DNA of 10,423 nt from Fimisoma sp964619315 (GTDB taxonomy: Bacteria; Bacillota; Clostridia; Peptostreptococcales; Anaerovoracaceae). A model generated the notes under the pieces. It saw only the letters and a list, made by a program, of their open reading frames with translations, had not been told where the DNA came from and searched no databases. A program made the translations under genes and the position numbers. The stretch covers positions 1-10,423 of the forward strand of contig CAZUEH010000031.1 of the NCBI GenBank assembly GCA_964619315.1, written 5' to 3'. Below are positions 1-7,497 of the stretch, piece by piece (the first letter of the stretch is position 1; every line of letters starts with the position of its first letter).

Positions 1-650
1 AGCCTTTCCACATATACTACTTAACTGTAAGTGGCCATTTGGAATATAATTTTTACGGCAACAATATGGCGATGAAAAATGAAGCGTTGGTCAAGGACAT
101 GCAAGTCTCTGATTCGTGCAAAGCCTATATGGCATGTAACATTGAATTAGACAAATCTCTGGAACTTCTATTGCAAAGGCTTGAGGAGGCTGGAGAGTTG
201 GAGAATACGGTAATAGCGCTAGCGGGTGACCATTACCCATATGGCCTTGACGCCAGTCAGATAAGTGAACTAAAGGGCAAGCAGGTAGGGGAAACCTATG
301 GCATATATGAGAGCGCCTTTATCATTTGGAGCAAGGGCATGGAGCCTGAAGAGGTGGACAAATTATCTTCGAATTTAGATATACTGCCTACTCTTTCCAA
401 TATGTTTGGCATAGAGTACGATTCTAGATTGCTGGCTGGAAAAGACATTTTTTCCAATAGTGAAGGGTTCGTCATTTTTAAGGACAAAAATTGGATAAGC
501 GAAAAAGGAACGAGAGATTCATTGATAGGCGTCGATGACGAATATATAGAGAAAATGGATAAGAAGGTGTCAGATTTATTCAACTACTCGGCACTTATAT
601 TAGATGAAGATTATTATTCATATTTGAGTAAATACATTTTGAAAAATTAA
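1..650 (+). CDS. LTA synthase family (sulfatase-fold) protein, C-terminal fragment
   Basis: The gene is cut by the window edge. The reading frame is open from the first bases (first full codon at 3), and 215 residues are visible. They begin with YYLTVSGH, a core strand typical of LtaS-like alkaline-phosphatase-superfamily enzymes, whose His belongs to the active-site pocket. LAGDHYPYG follows; its Asp-His pair (codons at 228 and 231) matches the late metal ligands of S. aureus LtaS (D475/H476). Further on, AFIIWSKGM and the block from SNLDILPTLSNMFG to RLLAGKDIFS are standard for the family. The N-terminal membrane helices and the catalytic Thr lie outside the window. Known members act at the outer membrane face and transfer glycerol-phosphate or other phospho-groups to polymers or lipids; the exact substrate cannot be told here. 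No convincing terminator follows the stop. Confidence 0.85.
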   Translation, partial: PFHIYYLTVSGHLEYNFYGNNMAMKNEALVKDMQVSDSCKAYMACNIELDKSLELLLQRLEEAGELENTVIALAGDHYPYGLDASQISELKGKQVGETYGIYESAFIIWSKGMEPEEVDKLSSNLDILPTLSNMFGIEYDSRLLAGKDIFSNSEGFVIFKDKNWISEKGTRDSLIGVDDEYIEKMDKKVSDLFNYSALILDEDYYSYLSKYILKN

Positions 651-662
651 ATAAAATTCTGG

Positions 663-693
663 ATTTTACAACTAAAAATAATTGTTGTAAAAT
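663..693 (+). promoter_or_regulatory. Promoter of the LysR gene embedded in a perfect inverted repeat
   Basis: A -35 box TTTACA (665-670) and a -10 box TAAAAT (688-693) are separated by exactly 17 bases, each matching 5 of 6 consensus positions. Both lie inside a perfect 10-bp inverted repeat, ATTTTACAAC (663-672) and GTTGTAAAAT (684-693), with an 11-base centre. Because of the symmetry, the same boxes also occur on the minus strand. A repeat just upstream of a LysR-type gene and covering its promoter is the usual arrangement of an autoregulatory operator; that role is inferred. A second TATAAT-like string at 693-698 overlaps the end and has no well-spaced -35 box. Confidence 0.6.
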
Positions 694-749
694 ATAATAA
701 AACTTCGTAATAACAATGCTCAAGGTCGTATTAATAAGGAGGGAAACAG

Positions 750-1649
750 GTGACAAACGCTGAAATTTCCGCATTTCTTGCAATATGCGATGGTATGAAC
801 ATATCGAAGGCTGCAGAGAAACTTTTTATAAGCCAATCTTCTTTAAGCACGAGAATAAAGGCTCTAGAAAAAGAATTGGGATGCACGCTCCTTGTACGAG
901 GCAGAGGACAACACAAAATCATGCTCACCGATGCAGGCGCTAAGTTTTACGAATTGGCACTCAAGTATGAGGACATAGTGAGTTTAATGATGGCTCTTAG
1001 AGTGGAGGAAAATCCAGAAAAATTTAGAGTGTCAACCCTTAGCAGCATAGCGACATATCTATTTCCGCCTGCTTATGACAGATTTATAGAGAAAACCAAG
1101 AACACTATTTTGGAAGTGCAGGATTTAGAACCTAATGCTGCCTACGGCAACTTGGCGTATGGCAATACAGACATTGCTTTTCTAAACGACAGGAGAGAAC
1201 ACCCGAGGGTTATTTCATATCCGGCGTTTTCAGAGGCTCTGTCATTAGTGTGCTCGGAGAATGCTGAATACGGAGATGTGGTGACAAAAAAGGACTTAGA
1301 CGTTAAAGAAGAAATTTATATTCCGTGGTCCGAATCCTTTGTTGATTGGCACAGTGTCACCTTTGGAATCCCTACAGAGCCAAGAGTTAAGCTGGAGGCA
1401 ATGAGCCAATTAAAGTATTTCTTGAGAAAGAACAACAACTGGGCATTGGTGCCCGTGAGCGTTGCTTGTGGCTTGATTGAAAGTGGTGGCATTATAGAAA
1501 AGAAAAAAGCTTTTGCGGTGCCAAGGAGAACCATAACTTGTGCATTTGCTCCAGGCAACTCTAAAGAAAAAGTGCGAGACAGTTTTATTGAATCCTTAAA
1601 AGAAACTTTACTAAAAATGGATTCAGAAAAGATAGATATATTTATGTAA
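750..1649 (+). CDS. LysR-family transcriptional regulator
   Basis: The product has 299 residues, normal for the family. The N-terminal winged helix-turn-helix is clear: residues 18-44 contain NISKAAEKLFISQSSLSTRI followed by ALEKELG, with the recognition helix near residues 28-39 and a wing ending in the LTDAG motif (59-63). From about residue 88 onward is the two-lobed periplasmic-binding-protein-like effector domain. It diverges from subfamilies whose ligand I could name, so the effector is unknown. The GTG start at 750 is chosen because AAGGAGGG (736-743) sits six bases upstream and the conserved HTH begins soon after. The usual divergently transcribed target gene is missing: the upstream gene runs in the same direction and the downstream gene is convergent. 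Its targets are therefore probably elsewhere, besides its own palindromic promoter. Confidence 0.93.
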   Translation: MTNAEISAFLAICDGMNISKAAEKLFISQSSLSTRIKALEKELGCTLLVRGRGQHKIMLTDAGAKFYELALKYEDIVSLMMALRVEENPEKFRVSTLSSIATYLFPPAYDRFIEKTKNTILEVQDLEPNAAYGNLAYGNTDIAFLNDRREHPRVISYPAFSEALSLVCSENAEYGDVVTKKDLDVKEEIYIPWSESFVDWHSVTFGIPTEPRVKLEAMSQLKYFLRKNNNWALVPVSVACGLIESGGIIEKKKAFAVPRRTITCAFAPGNSKEKVRDSFIESLKETLLKMDSEKIDIFM

Positions 1650-1662
1650 GACTTTCAAACGA

Positions 1663-1697
1663 AACGCCCCTGAAGTATCAGGGACGTTGATTTTTTA
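1663..1697. terminator. Bidirectional intrinsic terminator between LysR gene and EEP gene
   Basis: An 11-base stem, AACGCCCCTGA (1663-1673) with TCAGGGACGTT (1678-1688), closes on a four-base loop. It has one A-C mismatch on the plus-strand RNA, which becomes a G-U pair on the minus-strand RNA. On the plus strand a run of six T follows at 1691-1696. On the minus strand the stem is followed by TTTCGTTT, a weaker tract. The plus-strand T run covers the stop codon of the convergent EEP gene (1695-1697), so the two transcription units are packed end to end. Confidence 0.8.
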
Positions 1698-2771
1698 TTT
1701 AAGTACAAAATTCATATATACAGGATTGTGATCGGAACAAGCAAATTGGAGATCGACAACATTCGACTTGATGAGTTCCACATTATCTGAAATTATAAAT
1801 CCATCTATTGTCAACTGAAAATTGGTAGCAGCCGACCATGGTTTATCAGCGTTTCTACAGCTTGGCACTGGGTTAGTTTCATCATATGGAGCAACTACTG
1901 TAAAACCGTCAGGAACGGCATCATAATCAAATGGCTTAGCCCAACTATAGTTCTTGCCAGAAACTCCGAAGATTGCGGAAGAATCGCCTAAGAGATCCTT
2001 GTTAAAATCTCCTCCGCAGATTACGTAATTCCCTTTTTCGTATTCGGCTTTGATATCATCGTATAGCATTGCTAACTGATTTTGTGCCACTGCTGGGTCA
2101 GAGGAGTAAGCTGAAAGATGGAAGTTTATAAGGACAAGTTCCTTGCCTCCTTCAACATCTAATCTGCTTATGCTATAGCAACGGTCTAAATCCAAGAATT
2201 TTGCAAAACCATCTTGAATTGGAAGACTTCTTCTAAGCGCTGAGCTGATATTGCTATTAGACATAGTTACTATACCTGCCTGGGATTTGCCATGAGGCTC
2301 TAATATTGGATAGAACAAGTAAGGCGAATCATAGTTTTGAGCATAAACCTTGTCCATATGGGTGAAGGACTTTGTTACTATGTTGTATTGGTTAATGTGA
2401 TAGGAACGAGTAGCATCGGTATCGACTTCTTGAATCAAATAAAAATCCGAGTCAAAAGATTCTAAATCAGCAGTTATCTGATCTAAAGTATCTGATACTA
2501 TTTCCTCTGAAAAACCTCTGGAATACTTGCCTCCGTCCATGAAGAAAGAATATTCATCAGTATAGGCACCGAAGCCAATGTTCCAAGAAGTTACTTGAAG
2601 CTCTTGGCCAATAGGAACAGCATCTGTTTTGACTGTCGAAGAAGAGTTTACAGAAAGGTCTTGATTATCTTCGATTCTGTCGTAATCAATAAATACATAA
2701 GCCACATAAATGGCAACTATTAGAAGAACGGTACATATGGCGCCACCTACAATTTTTAAAAACTTTTTCAT
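1695..2771 (-). CDS. Membrane-anchored endonuclease/exonuclease/phosphatase (EEP) family protein
   Basis: The product has 358 residues. An N-terminal hydrophobic segment (about residues 7-27, after the basic MKKFLK) indicates a signal anchor or uncleaved signal peptide, with the enzyme outside the membrane. The EEP (DNase I-like) motifs appear in order: SWNIG (62-66, metal-orienting Asn64), LIQEVD (112-117, metal-binding Glu115), NFHLS (216-220, His218), GGDFN (253-257, Asp255 and Asn257), TIDGF (321-325) and SDHNP (346-350, catalytic Asp-His). The catalytic set is complete, so an active phosphodiesterase or phosphatase is expected. The family includes nucleases, sphingomyelinases and inositol phosphatases, and the substrate cannot be decided here. 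AAGGAGGA (2778-2785 on this strand) precedes the ATG. It is transcribed alone, divergent from dnaE. Confidence 0.87.
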   Translation of the reverse strand: MKKFLKIVGGAICTVLLIVAIYVAYVFIDYDRIEDNQDLSVNSSSTVKTDAVPIGQELQVTSWNIGFGAYTDEYSFFMDGGKYSRGFSEEIVSDTLDQITADLESFDSDFYLIQEVDTDATRSYHINQYNIVTKSFTHMDKVYAQNYDSPYLFYPILEPHGKSQAGIVTMSNSNISSALRRSLPIQDGFAKFLDLDRCYSISRLDVEGGKELVLINFHLSAYSSDPAVAQNQLAMLYDDIKAEYEKGNYVICGGDFNKDLLGDSSAIFGVSGKNYSWAKPFDYDAVPDGFTVVAPYDETNPVPSCRNADKPWSAATNFQLTIDGFIISDNVELIKSNVVDLQFACSDHNPVYMNFVLK

Positions 2772-2803
2772 ATATAATCCTCCTTATTGGGAATCTTTTA
2801 GAA

Positions 2804-2832
2804 ATTCTATCATAATCAAAAAACTTTTACAA
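2804..2832 (-). promoter_or_regulatory. Predicted promoter of the EEP gene
   Basis: Read on the minus strand, -35 TTGTAA (2827-2832) is followed by a 17-base spacer and -10 TAGAAT (2804-2809). The -10 box is preceded by TGA, giving an extended -10. Transcription would begin near 2797, about 25 bases before the start codon, which leaves room for the ribosome binding site at 2778-2785. Confidence 0.5.
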
Positions 2833-2872
2833 CCTATAGTGATGCCCGTGGGAATAATCACCTAAAATCTCC

Positions 2873-2901
2873 TTTAAAAATAGCCCCCCCTGTGATAAAA
2901 T
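2873..2901 (+). promoter_or_regulatory. Possible extended -10 promoter of dnaE with a C7 tract in its spacer
   Basis: A -10 TAAAAT (2896-2901) with an upstream TG at 2893-2894 lies 17 bases after a weak -35 TTTAAA (2873-2878). Seven C in a row (2884-2890) lie in the spacer. The predicted start point, near 2908, falls at the edge of the ribosome binding site AAAGGAG (2907-2913), so the leader would be unusually short. This weakens the call, and a promoter further upstream is possible. Confidence 0.3.
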
Positions 2902-2919
2902 AGAACAAAGGAGAAAACC

Positions 2920-5900
2920 ATGGCATTTACACATTTACATGTACATACAGAGTATAGTCTTTTAGATGGTGCGGCTAGAATTGGAGATTTAGTTAGCCAT
3001 GCCAAAGAACTAGGGATGGACAGTTTAGCAATAACCGACCATGGCTCTATGTTTGGAGTAATAGACTTTTACAAAGAGTGTAAGAAGCAGGGAATTAAAC
3101 CTATAATAGGATGCGAAGTTTATACTGCTGCCAGAAAGATGACTGATAAAGAGCCTGACAAGGACAAACATCAAGGTCATCTTGTTTTGCTTGCGAAGAA
3201 TAACGAAGGATATCAAAACCTTATTAAGATAGTTTCGACTGGATACATAAAAGGTTACTACTATAAACCAAGAATAGACAAAGATGTTTTAAGAGAACAC
3301 AGCGAGGGGGTAATCGCTCTTTCTGCATGCCTAGCTGGAACAATACAAAATAAACTTTTAAATGGCGACTACAAAGGTGCTAAGGCTGAAGCCACTGAAC
3401 TCTTAGATATTTTTGGGAACGGCAATTTCTTTATAGAAATTCAAGACCAAGGCTTAGAAGAGGAGGCTAGAATAAATCCTGATCTAATACAGCTGAGCAA
3501 GGAATTGAATGTACCAATGGTGGCTACTAACGATGTACACTATGTTCGCAAGGAAGATGCGGAAGCTCACGATGTGCTGTTGGCAATTCAGACGGCTACT
3601 AGCATAAATGATGAGAAACGCCTGACTTTTCCCAATGACGAATTTTATCTAAAAAGCGAAAAGGAAATGCGTACAGTTTTTGCGGCAATTCCAGAGGCTA
3701 TTGATAACACACAAATGGTCGCAGATGCTTGCGATGTTGAATTTGAATTTGGCCAATATCATTTGCCAGAATTTGAATCACCTGAGGGTAAGACTAATAA
3801 AGAGTACCTAAGAGAGTTGTGCAATGAGGGACTTGAGCAAAGATATGGCGAAAGCCCCGAAAGCCATTTGCAAGAACGATTGGACTATGAGTTAAACATA
3901 ATCGAATCTATGGGCTACGTTGAATATTTCCTTATAGTTTGGGACTTTATAAATTACGCTAAGCAAAACGGAATCATGGTAGGACCAGGACGAGGCTCTG
4001 CTGCAGGTTCCTTAGTTGCATATTGTTTAAAAATCACAGACATAGATCCTATAAAATACAATCTTATCTTTGAAAGATTCTTAAACCCTGAAAGAATCAG
4101 CATGCCAGATATCGATATAGATTTTTGTTATGAAAGAAGACAAGAAGTAATCGATTACGTTACCCAAAAGTATGGTGAGGATAGAGTTTGCCAGATAATA
4201 ACATTTGGAACTATGAAGGCTAAACAGGCAGTAAGAGACGTTGGACGAGCTTTAGATGTAAGCTATTCAGAAACAGACGCTATCGCCAAGGCTATACCGT
4301 TTGATCTTGGAATGACTATTAAAAAAGCTCTTGAAACTAGCCCTGAATTAAAAGCTATGTACGAGGGGAACCCTAAGGCTAAACAGGTTTTAGATATGGC
4401 CAAGTCATTGGAAGGAATGCCTAGACACGCATCAACTCATGCTGCGGGCGTTGTTATTTCCAAAGAGCCAATAGACCATTATGTGCCACTATATCTTTCG
4501 GACAAAGGGGCAGCTACACAATTTCCGATGACAACTATCGAGGAATTAGGCCTGCTTAAAATGGATTTTTTAGGTCTACGAAACCTAACTGTAATACGGG
4601 ATGCGTTAGAATTAATTGAAAAAAATCATGGAGTCACTATAGACTTTTCTAAAATGGGTTATGATGACTTGGGCGTATATGAGATGATTGCTCAAGGAAA
4701 TACTCAAGGAGTTTTCCAACTTGAAAGTCAAGGAATGACCCAGTTTATGAAAAACTTAAAGCCGGGTTGCTTCGAGGATATCGTTGCGGGAATCGCCCTA
4801 TATAGACCAGGCCCTATGGACTCTATTCCTAAGTATATTGAAAATAAAAAAAATATAGAAAATATCAAGTATGCTACTCCTGACCTAGAACCGATATTAG
4901 GGGTAACTTATGGTTGCCTTGTATATCAAGAGCAGGTAATGCAGATAGTAAGAGATTTAGGCGGATATAGCTATGGCCGTTCTGATTTAGTGCGTCGTGC
5001 TATGTCCAAAAAGAAAATGTCGGTGATGATGGAAGAAAAAGAAATTTTCATTCATGGCAAAACCGATGATGATGGAAATGTAGAAATCAAAGGCTGCGTT
5101 AGAAATGGTATTTCAGAAAGCGCTGCTGAAGAAATCTTCAATGATATGGCTAGTTTCGGACAATATGCTTTTAACAAGAGCCATGCTGCTGCCTACGCAG
5201 TAGTTGCGTATGAGACGGGATACCTTAAACTTCATTATCCAGTGGAGTTTATGGCAGCTCTTATGACTAGTGTAATGGGTGATGTTAGACAGATTCCAAA
5301 ATATATAAGAAACTGCACTGAAATGGGCATTGAGGTTTTACCTCCTTGTGTTAACAAGAGCCAGAAAAAGTTTAGTGTAGAAAACGGCAAAATTCGCTTC
5401 GGACTTTTAGGAATAAAGAACGTAGGGGAAAATGCCATAGAAGCTATTATAGCGGCTAGAGAAGAAAAGGGAGAACCGAAGAGTATATTCGCCTTTGTCG
5501 AGCAGATAGACATAACTCAGGTTAATAAGAAGGCGGTAGAAAGCCTAATAAAAGCAGGTGCATGCAGTTGCCTTAGCGACAACAAGGCGGCTCTTATGAG
5601 CGTATATGAAGGACTTGTAGAATCAGCCCAAAACAGTAGCAAGAAAAACCTAGACGGACAAATGTCCCTATTCGACTTAGGGGGAGAAGAACTTACAGGA
5701 ACTTCAATGGAAAGCAGATTGCCAGATGTAGCACCGTTTTCCAAAGATATTTCCTTGGTTATGGAAAAAGAAATGTTAGGTGTGTATATAACTGATCATC
5801 CACTTAACAACTTTGCAGATAAAATTAAAGAAGTTGCAAGTATCACATCGGAAGATTTGAACCGAGCAGGGGAAGCCTCGGAAGCGTCACTGTCAGAAGA

Positions 5901-6492
5901 ACCAGAATTAAAAGACGGCATGAAGGTAGTTATGGCAGGTATGGTGACTTCCAAGCGAACCCTCATCACCAAGAGCAACAAGATGATGGCATTCTTGGTA
6001 ATAGAAGATTTGTATGGAGTTTCAGAAGTCGTAGTATTTCCAAATGTGTATGAAAAAAGTGCTGCATATCTTCAAGGAGATTCAGTAATAGCCGTTAGAG
6101 GAACACTTAACTTCAAAGAGGACGAAGCACCAGCAGTGTTGGCAGATGTTATATTGCCACTGGAAGAAGCGACACCACAAAGTTTAGACCAGATGGCAGC
6201 TTTTTCTAAAAGGAAAAGTGACTATAAAGATAAAAGAAATGAAAGACCGAAAGCTGAGGAGCAAAAGCCAGATGGGCTTATAAAACTTAAGATCCCGGCC
6301 AACATGAATCAAGAAGCCAACTTAGAACAGATAAAGTCAATTTTGCAACGCCACCGTGGCAATGCACAGGTACTAATCTATTTGGCAGATGGCAAAATAC
6401 TCAAGACCGACAGAGACCTTTGGGCGGAGCCAACAAGTGCTTTGCGCAACCAACTAATAGCTATTTTAGGACAGGAAAACGTAAAGATATAG
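2920..6492 (+). CDS. dnaE: DNA polymerase III subunit alpha (DnaE)
   Basis: The product has 1190 residues, the usual DnaE length, with no intein or truncation. Domains in order: an N-terminal PHP domain (1 to about 275) starting FTHLHVHTEYS; the C-family polymerase core with GPGRGSAAGS (355-364), the catalytic PDIDIDF (396-402) and the third Asp in KMDFLGL (Asp549); a helix-hairpin-helix region near 855-890; a beta-clamp-binding pentapeptide QMSLF (914-918); an OB fold (about 1005-1085); and a C-terminal domain (about 1120-1190). All nine PHP metal-ligand positions known from M. tuberculosis DnaE1 appear occupied (H7, H9, D16, H41, E66, H87, C137, D205, H207). This points to intrinsic 3'-5' proofreading, which is inferred. 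It elongates DNA in the replisome. The ribosome binding site AAAGGAG precedes the ATG by six bases. It is the first gene of an apparent operon with pfkA. Confidence 0.98.
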   Translation: MAFTHLHVHTEYSLLDGAARIGDLVSHAKELGMDSLAITDHGSMFGVIDFYKECKKQGIKPIIGCEVYTAARKMTDKEPDKDKHQGHLVLLAKNNEGYQNLIKIVSTGYIKGYYYKPRIDKDVLREHSEGVIALSACLAGTIQNKLLNGDYKGAKAEATELLDIFGNGNFFIEIQDQGLEEEARINPDLIQLSKELNVPMVATNDVHYVRKEDAEAHDVLLAIQTATSINDEKRLTFPNDEFYLKSEKEMRTVFAAIPEAIDNTQMVADACDVEFEFGQYHLPEFESPEGKTNKEYLRELCNEGLEQRYGESPESHLQERLDYELNIIESMGYVEYFLIVWDFINYAKQNGIMVGPGRGSAAGSLVAYCLKITDIDPIKYNLIFERFLNPERISMPDIDIDFCYERRQEVIDYVTQKYGEDRVCQIITFGTMKAKQAVRDVGRALDVSYSETDAIAKAIPFDLGMTIKKALETSPELKAMYEGNPKAKQVLDMAKSLEGMPRHASTHAAGVVISKEPIDHYVPLYLSDKGAATQFPMTTIEELGLLKMDFLGLRNLTVIRDALELIEKNHGVTIDFSKMGYDDLGVYEMIAQGNTQGVFQLESQGMTQFMKNLKPGCFEDIVAGIALYRPGPMDSIPKYIENKKNIENIKYATPDLEPILGVTYGCLVYQEQVMQIVRDLGGYSYGRSDLVRRAMSKKKMSVMMEEKEIFIHGKTDDDGNVEIKGCVRNGISESAAEEIFNDMASFGQYAFNKSHAAAYAVVAYETGYLKLHYPVEFMAALMTSVMGDVRQIPKYIRNCTEMGIEVLPPCVNKSQKKFSVENGKIRFGLLGIKNVGENAIEAIIAAREEKGEPKSIFAFVEQIDITQVNKKAVESLIKAGACSCLSDNKAALMSVYEGLVESAQNSSKKNLDGQMSLFDLGGEELTGTSMESRLPDVAPFSKDISLVMEKEMLGVYITDHPLNNFADKIKEVASITSEDLNRAGEASEASLSEEPELKDGMKVVMAGMVTSKRTLITKSNKMMAFLVIEDLYGVSEVVVFPNVYEKSAAYLQGDSVIAVRGTLNFKEDEAPAVLADVILPLEEATPQSLDQMAAFSKRKSDYKDKRNERPKAEEQKPDGLIKLKIPANMNQEANLEQIKSILQRHRGNAQVLIYLADGKILKTDRDLWAEPTSALRNQLIAILGQENVKI

Positions 6493-6516
6493 TCAACAAA
6501 AATTGGGGGTTTTGAA

Positions 6517-7479
6517 ATGAAAAGGATAGGAGTACTGACCAGCGGCGGCGATTCGCCAGGTATGAATGCAGCTATAAGAGCAGTAGTTAGATGTGGAATA
6601 GATGCAGGACTTGAAGTGTGGGGAATAGAAAGAGGATATGAAGGATTGTTAGAAGGCGAGATTATGCCTTTGGATAGGAGCTCCGTAGGAGACATTCTTC
6701 ACAGAGGTGGAACTATCTTAAAAACTGCCAGAAGCAAAAGGTTTAGAGAAGGACAGTGGAGAGAAAAGGGAGTAGAAATCCTGAATACTTTTGGAATTGA
6801 AGGCCTTGTAGTAATAGGTGGCGATGGCTCATTAAAAGGGGGCCTCGAATTATCCAAACTTGGAATTAAGGTTATGGGACTTCCGGGAACTATAGATAAT
6901 GACCTTAATTACACAGACTTCACTATAGGCTTTGATACGGCTGTAGGCACGGTGCTTGAAGCAATCGGCAAGATTAGAGACACTTCATCATCTCACGACA
7001 GAACCAGCGTAATAGAGGTTATGGGTAGAGAGTGCGGAGATATTGCCTTGTATTCAGCAGTGACTGGAGGTGCTGAGTGCGTTTTGATTCCAGAAAAAGA
7101 AGAAGACATAAACGAAGTGTGCCGTAAGATTATACAAGGAGATAACAGAGGAAAACTCCATAGCATAATAATAAAGGCAGAAGGAACTCCGACATCGGGA
7201 GAACAGCTTATAAAAACGATAGAAGAAAAAACTGGAAAAGAAACCAAAATGGTAGTGCTTTCATATTTGCAGCGAGGCGGAAGCCCTACGATGAACGATA
7301 GAATGCTTGCGACTCTATGTGGAGCCAAGGCAGTGGAAATGCTAAAGGAAGACTCTGATAGCAAGGCCATAGGCGTGGTAAACGGCAATATAGTTGCGTA
7401 TGATTTGGAAGACGCACTAAACATGCCTAAGCAATTTGATGATAATTTGTATGAACTTGTAAATATTTTGAGTAAGTAG
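6517..7479 (+). CDS. pfkA: ATP-dependent 6-phosphofructokinase
   Basis: The product has 320 residues, the standard length of bacterial PfkA. It phosphorylates fructose 6-phosphate to fructose 1,6-bisphosphate in glycolysis, in the cytoplasm. TSGGDSPGMNAAIR (8-21) is the ATP-binding start, GGDGS (101-105) and PGTIDND (123-129) hold the catalytic Asp127, and MGRECG (169-174) binds the sugar phosphate. Gly104 and Gly124 mark an ATP enzyme; pyrophosphate-using enzymes have Asp and Lys there. The allosteric ADP/PEP site residues of the E. coli enzyme are all present (R21, R25, R54, E187, R211, K213). Two fructose-6-phosphate positions differ: K244 and Y250 replace E. coli R243 and H249. The gene follows dnaE by 24 bases. 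Its ribosome binding site is a weak GGGGG (6505-6509), which suggests coupling or modest translation. Confidence 0.98.
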   Translation: MKRIGVLTSGGDSPGMNAAIRAVVRCGIDAGLEVWGIERGYEGLLEGEIMPLDRSSVGDILHRGGTILKTARSKRFREGQWREKGVEILNTFGIEGLVVIGGDGSLKGGLELSKLGIKVMGLPGTIDNDLNYTDFTIGFDTAVGTVLEAIGKIRDTSSSHDRTSVIEVMGRECGDIALYSAVTGGAECVLIPEKEEDINEVCRKIIQGDNRGKLHSIIIKAEGTPTSGEQLIKTIEEKTGKETKMVVLSYLQRGGSPTMNDRMLATLCGAKAVEMLKEDSDSKAIGVVNGNIVAYDLEDALNMPKQFDDNLYELVNILSK

Positions 7480-7497
7480 TAAGTGAAGAGGTTATGA

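Noticed and set aside
39..41. TTG at 39 as the start of a 203-residue protein
   Set aside because: The frame is open upstream to the window edge and encodes conserved LtaS-family sequence (YYLTVSGH), so this is an internal Leu codon of a truncated gene.
2839..2861. GTGAT / ATCAC inverted repeat between the EEP gene and dnaE
   Set aside because: Arms of five bases with a 13-base gap occur by chance in AT-rich DNA, and the repeat is not placed on either promoter.
6993..7424. Open frame of 143 residues on the minus strand inside pfkA
   Set aside because: It lies entirely opposite a well-conserved pfkA region, has no recognisable domain and lacks a ribosome binding site. It is a coding shadow.
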